Below are positions 27,121-34,813 of a stretch of 64,000 nt of DNA, one piece after another; the stretch's first letter is position 1; every line of letters starts with the position of its first letter. The notes beneath the pieces are model-generated. The model saw only the letters and a list, made by a program, of their open reading frames with translations. It searched no databases and was not told the DNA's origin. The translations under genes and the position numbers were made by a program. Source of the stretch: CAVUAN01 sp963739435 (GTDB lineage Bacteria; Acidobacteriota; Thermoanaerobaculia; UBA5066; Gp7-AA6); assembly GCA_963739435.1 (NCBI GenBank), contig CAVUAN010000022.1:1-64000 (forward strand), read 5' to 3'.

Positions 27121-28419
27121 CTACCCTTCCCGCCGCCAGACGACGACGCCGGCAACGATCGTGGCAACCGGCGCCCCGGTCAGCTTCCAGCCCGCAAACG
27201 GCGTGTTCCTCGACAGCGAGAGGAACCGGGCCGGGTCGACCGTCCAGGTCTTCTTCGGGTCGAACAGGGTGACGTCGGCCGGCGAACCGGCGGAAAGAGT
27301 GCCGCCGGGAAGCCGGAAGCCTTCGCCGGGCCGGCCGAGAAGAGCGCCGCAAACCGCGAGTCAGGGAGAGCTTGCCCGGGACGACCAGCCGGTCGTAGAC
27401 GACCGAAGCGGCTGTCTCGAGGCCGACGACCCCGAACGGCGCCGTGTCGAAGTCCACCGACTTCTCGTCCTCGTGGTGCGGCGCGTGGTCGGTGGCGATG
27501 GCATCGACCGAGCCGTCGGCCGAGACCCGCGGCGAGGGCCTCGCGTGTCCGAGCGCTCGCGCAGCGGCGGATTCATCTTCGAGTTGGTCGAGAAGCCGGA
27601 GCGCGAGACCTCCTCGTCGGTCAGCACGAGGTGGTGCGGCGCGACCTCGCAGGTCACGGCGAGCCCGCGGGCCCTGGCCAGCCGGACGAGCTCGAGCGAG
27701 CGTCCCACGGACAGGTGGGCCACGTGCAGCCGCCCGCCCGCGAGCTCCGCGACGAGCAGGTCGCGCGCCACCGCCGCCGTCTCGGCGATCGCCGGCTGGG
27801 CCGGCAGCCGCAGGCGCGTCGAGACGGCGCCCTCGTGCATGGGCGCGCCGCGCGGAGAGCGTCGGGTCTTCCGCATGTTGCACGATCGGCAGCCCGAAGA
27901 GGCTCGCGTGCTCGAAGGCGCGCCGCAGGAGCGAGCCGTTGGCGAGCCACTTGCCGTCGTCGGAGAGAGCGACGGCGCCGGCGACCTGCATCTCGCCGAA
28001 CTCGGCCAGCTCCTCGCCCTTCTGTCCCTGCGTGATGGCGCCGATCGGATAGAGCCGCGTGCCGGCGACGCCGCGCCCTTTGGACGCGACGAACTCGAGG
28101 ACGGGCCGGTTGTCGGCCACCGGGTCCGTGTTCGGCATCGCGCAGACGGCGGTGAAACCGCCCGCCGCCGCTGCCTTCAGGCCTGTCGCGATCGTCTCGG
28201 CGTACTCGCGGCCGGGCTCCCGCAGGTGCGCGTGCAGGTCGATGAAGCCGGGCAGGACGAAAAGCCCTTTCGCGTCCAGGACTTCCGCGTCCGTGAACCG
28301 GCAGGCTTCGGGCCGACCTCGGCCACCGTGCCGCCGATCAACAGGACGTCGAGGTCCCGGTCGATCCCTGCCGCCGGGTCGACGAGGCGACCGCCGCGAA
28401 CGAGCAGCGCGCGGCTCAC
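27121..28419 (-). CDS. pyrC: Dihydroorotase (multiple frameshifts)
   Basis: Third step of pyrimidine synthesis: cyclisation of carbamoyl-aspartate. GTG 28419 overlaps the pyrB stop. The amidohydrolase motifs are visible but spread over frames: LLVRGGRLVDPAAGIDRDLD, then (after a shift near 28300) LFVLPGFIDLHAHLREPG with the HxH metal site. PIVQHAEDPTLS follows, then (shift near 27860) VAHLSVGRSLELVRLARARG and VTCEVAPHHLVLTDEE. After a shift near 27560 comes DAIATDHAPHHEDEK, and after further shifts near 27350 GSPADVTLFDPKKTW ends at TAG 27121. The restored length is about 430 residues, normal for class I PyrC. Confidence 0.88.
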
Positions 28420-29369
28420 GAGTCCTTCTCCCCTTCCCAGGCGTGGCCCGTGGCGAGCAGGTACAGCACCGCCATGCGCACGGCGACACCGTTGGAGACC
28501 TGCTCGAGGATGACCGAGCGCGGCGAATCGGCCACGTCCGAAGCGATCTCGACGCCGCGATTCATCGGCCCCGGGTGCATCACGATCGCCTCGGGCTTCG
28601 CCCGCGCCAGGCGCGCCGCCGTCAGCCCGTAGCGCTTGAAGTATTCGCGCGCGGACGGAAAGAGCGAGGTGCCCGATCGTTCGAGCTGCATGCGCAGCAT
28701 CATGACGACGTCGGCGCCTTCGAGCGCCGCATCGAAGTCCGTCGTCGCCTGTACCCCCATCTCCGAGATCCGCGGCGGCATCAGCGTGGGCGGCGCGCAG
28801 ACCACGACTTGCGCCCCCATCTTCGTCAGGAGCCAGATGTTCGAGCGCACGACGCGGGAGTGGGCCAGGTCGCCGGTGATCGCCACCCGCAGGCCCGCCA
28901 GGCGGCCGAGCCGGCGGCGGATCGTCAGGGCATCGAGCAGGGCCTGCGTCGGGTGCTCGTGCGCTCCGTCGCCCGCGTTGACGACGCCGGCCTTCAGGTT
29001 GCGGGCCAGGAAGTGCGGCACGCCCGGCGTCTGGTGCCGGATGACGATCAAGTCCGGCGACATCGCCTCGAGGTTGCGCGCCGTGTCGAGGAGGGTCTCG
29101 CCCTTCTCGACAGAGCTTCCCTTGGCCGCGAAATTCAGCGAATCGGCCGAGAGCCACTTCTCCGCCGTCTCGAAGGAGAAGCGCGTGCGCGTCGACGCTT
29201 CGAAGAAGAGGTTGACGACCATGCGCCCGCGCAGAGCCGGGACTTTCTTGATCTGCCTCTCGCCGATCGAGCGCATCGACTCGGCCGTATCGAGCAGGAG
29301 CGCGATCTCGTCGGCCGCCAGCAACTCGATGCCGAGGAGATCCTTCGAACGAAGCGCGGCGGCGGTCAT
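28416..29369 (-). CDS. pyrB: Aspartate carbamoyltransferase catalytic subunit
   Basis: 317 residues, intact. The carbamoyl-phosphate motif is in VNLFFEASTRTRFSFETAEK (STRTR). HPTQALLDALTIRR and the C-terminal HPGPMNRGVEIASDVADS complete the ATCase signature. It condenses carbamoyl phosphate and aspartate to carbamoyl-aspartate. It sits in the order pyrR-pyrB-pyrC: 25 bp after pyrR and overlapping pyrC by 4 bp, the classical PyrR-regulated arrangement. No pyrI regulatory subunit is adjacent. Confidence 0.95.
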   Translation of the reverse strand: MTAAALRSKDLLGIELLAADEIALLLDTAESMRSIGERQIKKVPALRGRMVVNLFFEASTRTRFSFETAEKWLSADSLNFAAKGSSVEKGETLLDTARNLEAMSPDLIVIRHQTPGVPHFLARNLKAGVVNAGDGAHEHPTQALLDALTIRRRLGRLAGLRVAITGDLAHSRVVRSNIWLLTKMGAQVVVCAPPTLMPPRISEMGVQATTDFDAALEGADVVMMLRMQLERSGTSLFPSAREYFKRYGLTAARLARAKPEAIVMHPGPMNRGVEIASDVADSPRSVILEQVSNGVAVRMAVLYLLATGHAWEGEKDS

Positions 29370-29394
29370 GCGCGCGACCGGACCGCCCGGGGTG

Positions 29395-29952
29395 TCATCC
29401 CTGCGGCTTCTCCAGGATCCAGACTTCGTCGGCGCCGTCGGTCTCCTGGAACATGACCTTGATGACCTCGCGGCCGGCCGTCGGCACGCTCTTTCCGACG
29501 TAGTTCGCTTCGATCGGAAACTCGCGATGCCCCCGGTCGATCAGCACGGCCAGGCGCAGCGCGCGCGGCCGCCCGAGGTCGATGACGCCGTCGAGGGCGG
29601 CCCGGATCGTTCTGCCCGTGTACAGCACGTCGTCGCACAGGATGATCGCCCGGTCTTTGACGTCGAAGTCGATCTCGGTTTTCTTCAGGACGGGCTGCGG
29701 GGCCACCAGCGAGAGATCGTCACGGTAGAGCGTGATATCGAGCGTGCCGACCGGGAATGGCTGCGTCACGAGCTCGCGCAACCGAGACGCCAGGCGCGTT
29801 GCCAGCGGGACACCCCGGGTCCGGATGCCGATGAAAGCCAGGTCGGGGAGGTCCTTCTGGCGCTCGGCGATTTCGTGGGCCATGCGGTCGACCATGCGCC
29901 CGATTCGCTCGGCGTCCAGGATCCGGGTCTTTTTGACGAGCCCCTCGGTCAT
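29395..29952 (-). CDS. pyrR: Bifunctional pyr operon regulator / uracil phosphoribosyltransferase
   Basis: 185 residues from ATG 29952. The PRPP-binding loop ILCDDVLYTGRTIRAALD is diagnostic. FIGIRTRGVPLATRLASRL and the C-terminal GREVIKVMFQETDGADEVW complete the PyrR pattern. PyrR proteins have UPRTase activity and, in many bacteria, bind pyr mRNA in the presence of UMP. It is the first gene of pyrR-pyrB-pyrC behind a good promoter at 30029-30057 and an approximately 70-nt leader. Upstream in-frame codons to 30057 exist but lack homology. Confidence 0.92.
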   Translation of the reverse strand: MTEGLVKKTRILDAERIGRMVDRMAHEIAERQKDLPDLAFIGIRTRGVPLATRLASRLRELVTQPFPVGTLDITLYRDDLSLVAPQPVLKKTEIDFDVKDRAIILCDDVLYTGRTIRAALDGVIDLGRPRALRLAVLIDRGHREFPIEANYVGKSVPTAGREVIKVMFQETDGADEVWILEKPQG

Positions 29953-29994
29953 ATGCCCGGTCCCGCCCCCGCCTTCCAGCTTCCGTCGAGTTTC

Positions 29995-30011
29995 CGCCCG
30001 CGATGCGGGCG
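29995..30011 (-). promoter_or_regulatory. Hairpin in the pyrR leader
   Basis: A 7-bp perfect GC stem with a 3-nt loop (CGCCCGC-3-GCGGGCG) lies in the approximately 70-nt transcribed leader between the predicted promoter and the pyrR start. It could be part of a PyrR-responsive attenuator or translation-control site. I do not see a convincing canonical PyrR binding loop, so the assignment is tentative. Confidence 0.35.
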
Positions 30012-30028
30012 CTCCAAAACCCCGCGGG

Positions 30029-30057
30029 AGTCTACGGTCTGCCCCCTTTTCCGTCAA
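30029..30057 (-). promoter_or_regulatory. Promoter of pyrR-pyrB-pyrC
   Basis: On the minus strand: -35 TTGACG (30057-30052), exactly 17 nt spacer, -10 TAGACT (30034-30029). The predicted transcription start is near 30022, giving a leader of about 70 nt before the pyrR ATG. Confidence 0.65.
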
Positions 30058-30108
30058 GGAGAGGCCTCAAAACCGGTCCAGGCCGGGCCAAACGGCGTTA
30101 CAATACCA

Positions 30109-30114
30109 AGCCCA
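30109..30114 (+). promoter_or_regulatory. -10-like box TACAAT before the MglA-like gene
   Basis: TACAAT lies 13 nt before ATG 30128. There is no obvious -35 hexamer and no clear Shine-Dalgarno in the short leader. It lies about 50 bp from the divergent pyrR promoter. Confidence 0.4.
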
Positions 30115-30127
30115 GAGCCAAGACCTT

Positions 30128-31823
30128 ATGGTTGTCTACAACGCCGCCACGCGGGAGCTGACCGCCAAGATCGTCTATTACGGTCCCGGCCTGGGCGGCA
30201 AAACCACCAACCTGCACCTTCTCCACGACCGTCTCGATCCCCAGACGGTCGGAAAACTGCTCAACCTGGCGACACAAACGGATCGAACCATCTATTTCGA
30301 CCTTCTCCCGGTCGAGCTCGGCGACATCAAGGGATACAAGATCCGGTTCCAGCTGGCGACGGTCCCCGGACAAACCGCCTTCAACGAGACGCGGCGCGTC
30401 GTCCTGCGGGGCGCGGACGGGATCGTGTTCGTGGCGGACTCGCAATGGTCGAACCTGCCGAAGAACCTGGAGAGCTGGCAGAACCTCAAGGAGAACCTGA
30501 AATCCAACGCCGTGTCCTTCGAGGGAATCCCGGTCGTCGTCCAGTACAACAAGCGGGATCTGCCGGACATCCTCTCGATCGACGCTCTCCAGGAAGCGCT
30601 CGGCCTCTCCTCGTATCCGTTCGTCGAGGCGGTCGCCAGCGCGGGGCGCGGCGTCACGGAAACCTTCAAGCTCATCTCGAAGCTGACCTTCGTGGACCTG
30701 CTGCGCCGGCTCCAGGGCCGTAAGCCCGAGGACACGGCCGCGGCGGCGCGCAAGGACCAGGACGACCTGCTGTCCTGGAAGGAATCGATGTTGAACCGCT
30801 CGCAGCCGCCGATGGCGCCGGCGCGGCCGCGGATGTCGCTGGTTCCGCCGGCTGCCGATGAGCCGCCCTTCGAAGCGGCGGAGCTCGGAAGGCTCGACGA
30901 AGAGATCGAAATGGCGGTTGGCCCGCTGACCGAGATGGGCGGGACGGCCGTGCAACCACCCGCCCCGCTTCCGCCCGGGCCCTCTCCGAGCGAGACGGTG
31001 CGCCTCGAAATGCCGGTCGCTCCCATTCCGGCGTCCCCGGAAGCCACATCGCCCTCGGCGATCCATCAGAACACCGGCGAAACGACGGAGATCCCGGTGG
31101 TGTTCACCGCCCAGCCGCCAGCCGCCCTGGTTTCCGGGCTCGAAGACAAGATCCACCAGCTCGAAAGTCGCCTCGAGGAAGCGCTCTCGCTTCTGACCGG
31201 AGGCAAGGGCCGCCTCGAAGAGGTCGAAGGCCAGTCGAAGGAGATCTCCCGCAAGCTGACCGAGGAGCAGACGGCTCTGGGCGGCCGCCTGGCAAAGCTC
31301 GAGGCCGCGTCGAAGGAGCCGAAGAGAGGCGCCAGCCTCGGCGGCCAGGCTCCAGACGCTGGAAGACCGAATTGGCATGGAGCTCAAGCGCCAGCGCAGC
31401 TCCGAAGACGATGTTTCGATGGCCCTGCGCAACCTCGCCGAGCGGGGTGAGAAGCTGCACCAGCTGCTCGACGGCTTCGCGACGCAAACGCAGGATTTCG
31501 CGATGACCGTGGCGGCGCTGGCGGCCCGTGTCGGCACCCTCGAACAGACCCTCACTGAACAGACCAGCCAGACCGGCCGCGAGGCCGACGACATCCGGTC
31601 GCAGATCGAATCGCTCCAGGGAGCGATCGCCGAAAAGCTCTCTCAGGGCAGGCGCGAGGCCGAAGACATCCGGGCGCAGATCGCCCCGCTGCTCGAGGCC
31701 GAGAACCGCCGCAGCGCCTCCGAGCAGGCCGTGCCCCAGGAGGTCGACCGCCTCCGCGAATCCCTCGCCGACTCCCTGGGCGACCTCTCCGAACGCCTCC
31801 GCCGCGCCGTCCGCGGGTTATAG
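30128..31823 (+). CDS. MglA-like small GTPase with long coiled-coil C-terminal extension (frameshifted)
   Basis: Residues 1-200 form a Ras-like GTPase of the MglA subfamily: P-loop YYGPGLGGKTTNLHLLH, switch II FQLATVPGQTAFNETRR, base-recognition VQYNKRDLPD. In Myxococcus and Thermus MglA is a polarity switch for motility and protein placement. Here the GTPase is followed by a Pro/Ala-rich linker (about 220-330) and a long predicted coiled coil (LEDKIHQLESRLEEALSLL ... LRESLADSLGDLSERLRRAV), which canonical approximately 195-residue MglA lacks. One indel near 31345 separates the two halves of the coil. Total about 565 residues. No mglB-like (roadblock) gene is adjacent. Confidence 0.85.
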
Positions 31824-31831
31824 GCCAAGAA

Positions 31832-31847
31832 GGCGGCTCAAGCCGCC
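31832..31847 (+). terminator. Terminator-like hairpin after the GTPase gene
   Basis: GGCGGCT-CA-AGCCGCC, a perfect 7-bp stem with a minimal loop, starts 8 nt after the TAG of the GTPase gene. No U-tract follows, so Rho-independent termination is not assured. Confidence 0.4.
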
Positions 31848-31853
31848 CCGCCA

Positions 31854-32017
31854 CGGAGGGGTCCCCGCGGGGACACGCGGCGCCCACAGGAGTCCTAGAG
31901 GGAAACCATCCATGGGCGCCGCTCGAACGAAACCGCTGCAAGGGAGAGTCTCTCGCCTGTCCCCTCCGGCCGTTGCAGACCAACGCGGTTTCGACGGTCC
32001 CCGCGGGGACCCCTCCG
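31854..32017. other. Multi-branched palindromic element (candidate structured RNA or palindromic repeat)
   Basis: Outer arms of 21 bp (31854-31874 and 31997-32017) are exact inverted repeats of each other and are themselves nearly self-complementary. Inside are two further hairpins. One has 10-bp arms, GCGGCGCCCA (31877-31886) with TGGGCGCCGC (31913-31922). The other has CGAAACCGC plus TGCAA (31928-31941) pairing with TTGCA (31973-31977) and GCGGTTTCG (31985-31993). Together they fold as a three-way junction of about 164 nt. No plausible ORF covers it. It is the only intergenic stretch over 300 bp in the window (31824-32154). Confidence 0.65.
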
Positions 32018-32084
32018 CGTCGGGGCTCTCAGCTTGCCTCTCGAGCCGCAGAGCGAGGGCCGCAGGGGTGGCGGGGGCGGAGGC

Positions 32085-32116
32085 CCCCGTCGCTGCGCAA
32101 GAGCGCACCGACGGGG
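32085..32116. terminator. Strong hairpin between convergent GTPase and era genes
   Basis: CCCCGTCG (32085-32092) pairs with CGACGGGG (32109-32116). After a 1x1 mismatch the stem continues TGCGC/GCGCA, capped by an AAGA loop. It lies 38 nt beyond the era stop on the minus strand and could terminate transcription from either side, though no U-tract is present. The flanking 32018-32154 sequence is otherwise GC-rich with no gene. Confidence 0.45.
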
Positions 32117-32154
32117 TCGCACCCGCCAGGACCCCGAAGGCCCGGCTTACGAGC

Positions 32155-33060
32155 CTAGCGGCGGCTGCTCGACGGGGGCTCGATGATGCGGGAGAGGAAT
32201 TGCTCGTCGTCGCGCCAGTCGGTGCGGACGCGAACGGTGAGCTCGAGGAAGTAGCGGCGGCCGGACTCGGCCTCGAGCTCCTCGCGGGCGGCCGAGCCGA
32301 TGTCGCGGATCATGGAGCCGCCCTTGCCCACCACGATGCCCTTCTGCCCCTCGCGCTCGACGACGATCGAAGCCGTCACCACCGAAAGGTTCTTCTCGGG
32401 ATCCTCGCGCACCCCTTCGACGACCACGGCCGAAACGAACGGCAGCTCCTCGCGGGTTCGCTCGAGGAGCTTCTCCCGGATGACCTCGCCGATCCACTCC
32501 GACTCCGGCGTCGCCGTCAGGAAGTCCTCGGGGTAGGCCGCCGCGCCCTCGGGCACGTTGCCCGCCAGGAGCTCCACGAGGCGTTCGACGCCGTCTCCCG
32601 TCTTCGCCGAGACCGGAACGACCTCGCGAAATGCGTGCTTCTCGCCGAAAGCGGCCATCAGAGGCAGCAGCTTCGCTTTCGGGAGGAGGTCGATCTTGTT
32701 GAGGGCCAGAATGGCCGGCGTGCCCGCGCGAGCCAGCAGCGAGACGATGAAGTCCTCGCCGCTGCCGGGCCGGGCCGCGGCGTCCACGACGAACAGAACG
32801 AGGTCGGCGTGCTCGAGGGCATCCGTCGCGTCGCGGACCATGGCCGCGTTCATCCGGTGCTCGGGGCGATGGATGCCGGGCGTGTCGACGAGCGCGAGCT
32901 CCACTCCCGGCCGGCGGGCGACCCCGAGAATGCGCTTGCGCGTCGTCTGCGGCTTGTCCGAGACGATCGCCACTTTCTCGCCGACCATCCGATTGACGAG
33001 GGTGGACTTTCCCGCGTTGGGCCGCCCCACCACCGCCACCGTCCCCGCCCGGAAGGTCAT
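32155..33060 (-). CDS. era: GTPase Era
   Basis: 301 residues, intact. G1 VAVVGRPNAGKSTLVNRMVG, G2/switch region SDKPQTTRKRILGV, G3 LVDTPGIHRPEHR, G4 LALNKIDLLPK and G5 VSAKTGDGVERL are followed by a KH domain with VVGKGGSMIRDIGSAAREEL. Era binds the 3' end of 16S rRNA and assists 30S maturation. Last gene of the phoH-ybeY-corC-era series, overlapping the corC-like stop by 4 bp. Confidence 0.95.
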   Translation of the reverse strand: MTFRAGTVAVVGRPNAGKSTLVNRMVGEKVAIVSDKPQTTRKRILGVARRPGVELALVDTPGIHRPEHRMNAAMVRDATDALEHADLVLFVVDAAARPGSGEDFIVSLLARAGTPAILALNKIDLLPKAKLLPLMAAFGEKHAFREVVPVSAKTGDGVERLVELLAGNVPEGAAAYPEDFLTATPESEWIGEVIREKLLERTREELPFVSAVVVEGVREDPEKNLSVVTASIVVEREGQKGIVVGKGGSMIRDIGSAAREELEAESGRRYFLELTVRVRTDWRDDEQFLSRIIEPPSSSRR

Positions 33061-34343
33061 CGGGCGGTTTCGTCGACTTTGGACTTTGGACTTTGGACTT
33101 TGGACTCTCCGACCGAGGTGGGCGGAGCCGCTTCGACCTTGACGCGGTGAACCCGGCGCCGATCGGCTTCCTCGACGGTGAAGAGCAGTCCCGACTCCTG
33201 ATGCGTCTCTCCGGCTTTCGGGATGCGGCCGAGGCGGGCCTGAAGGAAGCCGCCGAGAGTCGTGAACTCCTCTTCCTCGGGCCCGTGGCCGAAGAGCTCG
33301 GCGACGCGCGCGACATTCTCCCTGGCCGAAACGGACCAGGAGGCCGGGCCCGCGGGGGTCACGCCCTCGCGCTCATCCTCGTGCTCGTCGCGGATCTCCC
33401 CGACGATCTCCTCCAGCAGGTCCTCCATCGTGGCCAGCCCGGACACGCCTCCGTACTCGTCCACGACGATGGCCATCCAGAGCCGCCGCCTCTGGAAGTC
33501 GCGCAGCAGCTCCGCCACCTTCTTGGTCTCCGGCACGAAGTAGGCCTCGCGCGCGAGCTCCTGGATCGGCCGTGCCGTGCCCGAGCGCAACGCTGCGAGC
33601 ACGTCCTTGACGTGCGCGATGCCGACCACCGTGTCGATCGAGCCGCGAACGACGGGAACGCGAGAGTACTTGGACGACACGAAGAAATCCGCGAGGGCCG
33701 TGAGCGTCGAAGCCACGTCGATCCAGGCGATGTCGGTCCGCGGCGTCATCACCTCGCGGACACGGGTGTCGCCGAAGTCCACGATCGAGAGGAGCAGCTT
33801 CTCCTCCTCCTTCTCGAGAATGCCCTCCTCGCGCCCGACCTCGATGAAGGCCTGCACTTCCTGCTCCGTCGCTTCGGGAGGCCGCGTGCCCGCCATGACG
33901 CGCGCGCGCCGCTCGAAGATCCGCCGCGCAGGGATGGCCACCGGCAGGAGCAACCACGAGGCCGCCTCGACGACCGGCAAGAGCCGCGCGACGATCTTCT
34001 CGGGGTCCGCGTCGGCTCCTCGGGACAGCAGGAGAACCTCGGTCAGGAGCCAGCCGGCCAGGAAGACGGCGCCTCCCCACGCCCAGGCGGGGTGGATGGC
34101 GAAGGACGCCGTCGCCGCCACGAGCGAGATCAGACCGAGCACGAGCAGCACCTGCACGAGCACCTTCGTGGTCGTCCGCACGATTTCGGCTTCGCCCGGG
34201 CCCGAGAGAATCCGCGCCCTCTCGGGATGTTCCTCGAGCAGGCCGCGCAGCTTGATCGGGGAGAGCCTCTCGAGCGCGAGCGCAAAGGTCTCGAAGACGA
34301 GGAATGCGGCGTAGCAGATCGCCGAGCCGATAAGCGGGATCAT
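33057..34343 (-). CDS. HlyC/CorC-family protein: membrane domain, CBS pair, CorC_HlyC domain
   Basis: 428 residues. Three to four N-terminal helices (about 1-145) form a CNNM/DUF21-like region. A CBS pair follows (REVMTPRTDIAWIDVASTL ... YSRVPVVRGSIDTVVGIAHV ... MAIVVDEYGGVSGLATMEDL), then EEIVGEIRDEHEDE and a C-terminal CorC_HlyC domain (FTTLGGFLQARLGRIPKAGE). Homologues are linked to Mg2+/Co2+ efflux and stress resistance. The C-terminal tail ESKVQSPKSKVDETAR is translated from a heptamer repeat (33075-33106), so this copy lies inside the reading frame. 4-bp overlaps tie it to ybeY and era. Confidence 0.9.
   Translation of the reverse strand: MIPLIGSAICYAAFLVFETFALALERLSPIKLRGLLEEHPERARILSGPGEAEIVRTTTKVLVQVLLVLGLISLVAATASFAIHPAWAWGGAVFLAGWLLTEVLLLSRGADADPEKIVARLLPVVEAASWLLLPVAIPARRIFERRARVMAGTRPPEATEQEVQAFIEVGREEGILEKEEEKLLLSIVDFGDTRVREVMTPRTDIAWIDVASTLTALADFFVSSKYSRVPVVRGSIDTVVGIAHVKDVLAALRSGTARPIQELAREAYFVPETKKVAELLRDFQRRRLWMAIVVDEYGGVSGLATMEDLLEEIVGEIRDEHEDEREGVTPAGPASWSVSARENVARVAELFGHGPEEEEFTTLGGFLQARLGRIPKAGETHQESGLLFTVEEADRRRVHRVKVEAAPPTSVGESKVQSPKSKVDETAR
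33075..33106 (-). repeat. Heptamer repeat element, copy 4, within the corC-like reading frame
   Basis: Four and a half perfect AGTCCAA units on the coding (minus) strand, 32 bp. It is translated near the C-terminus of the CorC-like protein. Seven-base units read in three frames give a repeating heptapeptide, SKVQSPK. Confidence 0.95.
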
Positions 34344-34786
34344 GGCTTGTCAGCGAGCCCGAGGCGCTTGCGCAAAGCCGCCTCGAGTGCATCCATTTCG
34401 CCGGCGTCGGTCTCGTGGTCGTAACCCAGCAGGTGGAGGTACCCGTGGAGCAGCAGCCGTTCGATCTCCCTTGACCGCGGCTGTCCCCGTCGGCGCGCCT
34501 GCCGCGCCGCGTACGGCACCGAGACGACGATATCGCCCAGAAGCGCTCCCTCCCCCGCCGGGAAGGCCAGGACATCGGTCGTCTTGTCCTGCCTTCGATA
34601 GGCGCGGTTCAGTCGCCGCATCCGCGCGTCCCCGCAGAACAGGACCGACAACTCGACTTTGGACTTTGGACTTCGGACTTTGGACTCCTTCGGTAATGAC
34701 CGCCGAACACGGCTGATCAACCGGCGAACGCCGGATGCCGGAAGCGATCCCGAGGCCCGGGATTCCACGTCCACGTTCATCGCCAC
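34340..34786 (-). CDS. ybeY: Endoribonuclease YbeY with repeat insertion
   Basis: 148 residues. The zinc-binding catalytic motif HGYLHLLGYDHETD is complete, preceded by LNRAYRRQDKTTDVLAFP and GDIVVSVPYAARQA, all typical of YbeY, which matures 16S rRNA 3' ends and takes part in ribosome quality control. Between the N-terminal helix (RRLISRVRRSLP) and the first conserved strand (ELSVLFCGD) the protein reads KESKVRSPKSKV, encoded by a heptamer repeat (34655-34686) lying in frame. The reading frame is uninterrupted on both sides, so the insertion seems tolerated. It overlaps the corC-like start by 4 bp. Confidence 0.9.
   Translation of the reverse strand: MAMNVDVESRASGSLPASGVRRLISRVRRSLPKESKVRSPKSKVELSVLFCGDARMRRLNRAYRRQDKTTDVLAFPAGEGALLGDIVVSVPYAARQARRRGQPRSREIERLLLHGYLHLLGYDHETDAGEMDALEAALRKRLGLADKP
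34655..34686 (-). repeat. Heptamer repeat element, copy 5, inside ybeY
   Basis: Four and a half AGTCCAA-type units on the coding strand with one substitution (GTCCGAAG for GTCCAAAG), 32 bp. It lies inside ybeY between codons for helix 1 and strand 1. Confidence 0.93.
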
Positions 34787-34813
34787 ACTTCCGAACGGCG
34801 AGCGCGCCGGGTT

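Noticed and set aside
29953..30022. Typical PyrR attenuator with terminator/antiterminator
   Set aside because: Only one short hairpin is visible. No U-tract or recognisable PyrR binding loop, so it is listed only as a hairpin.
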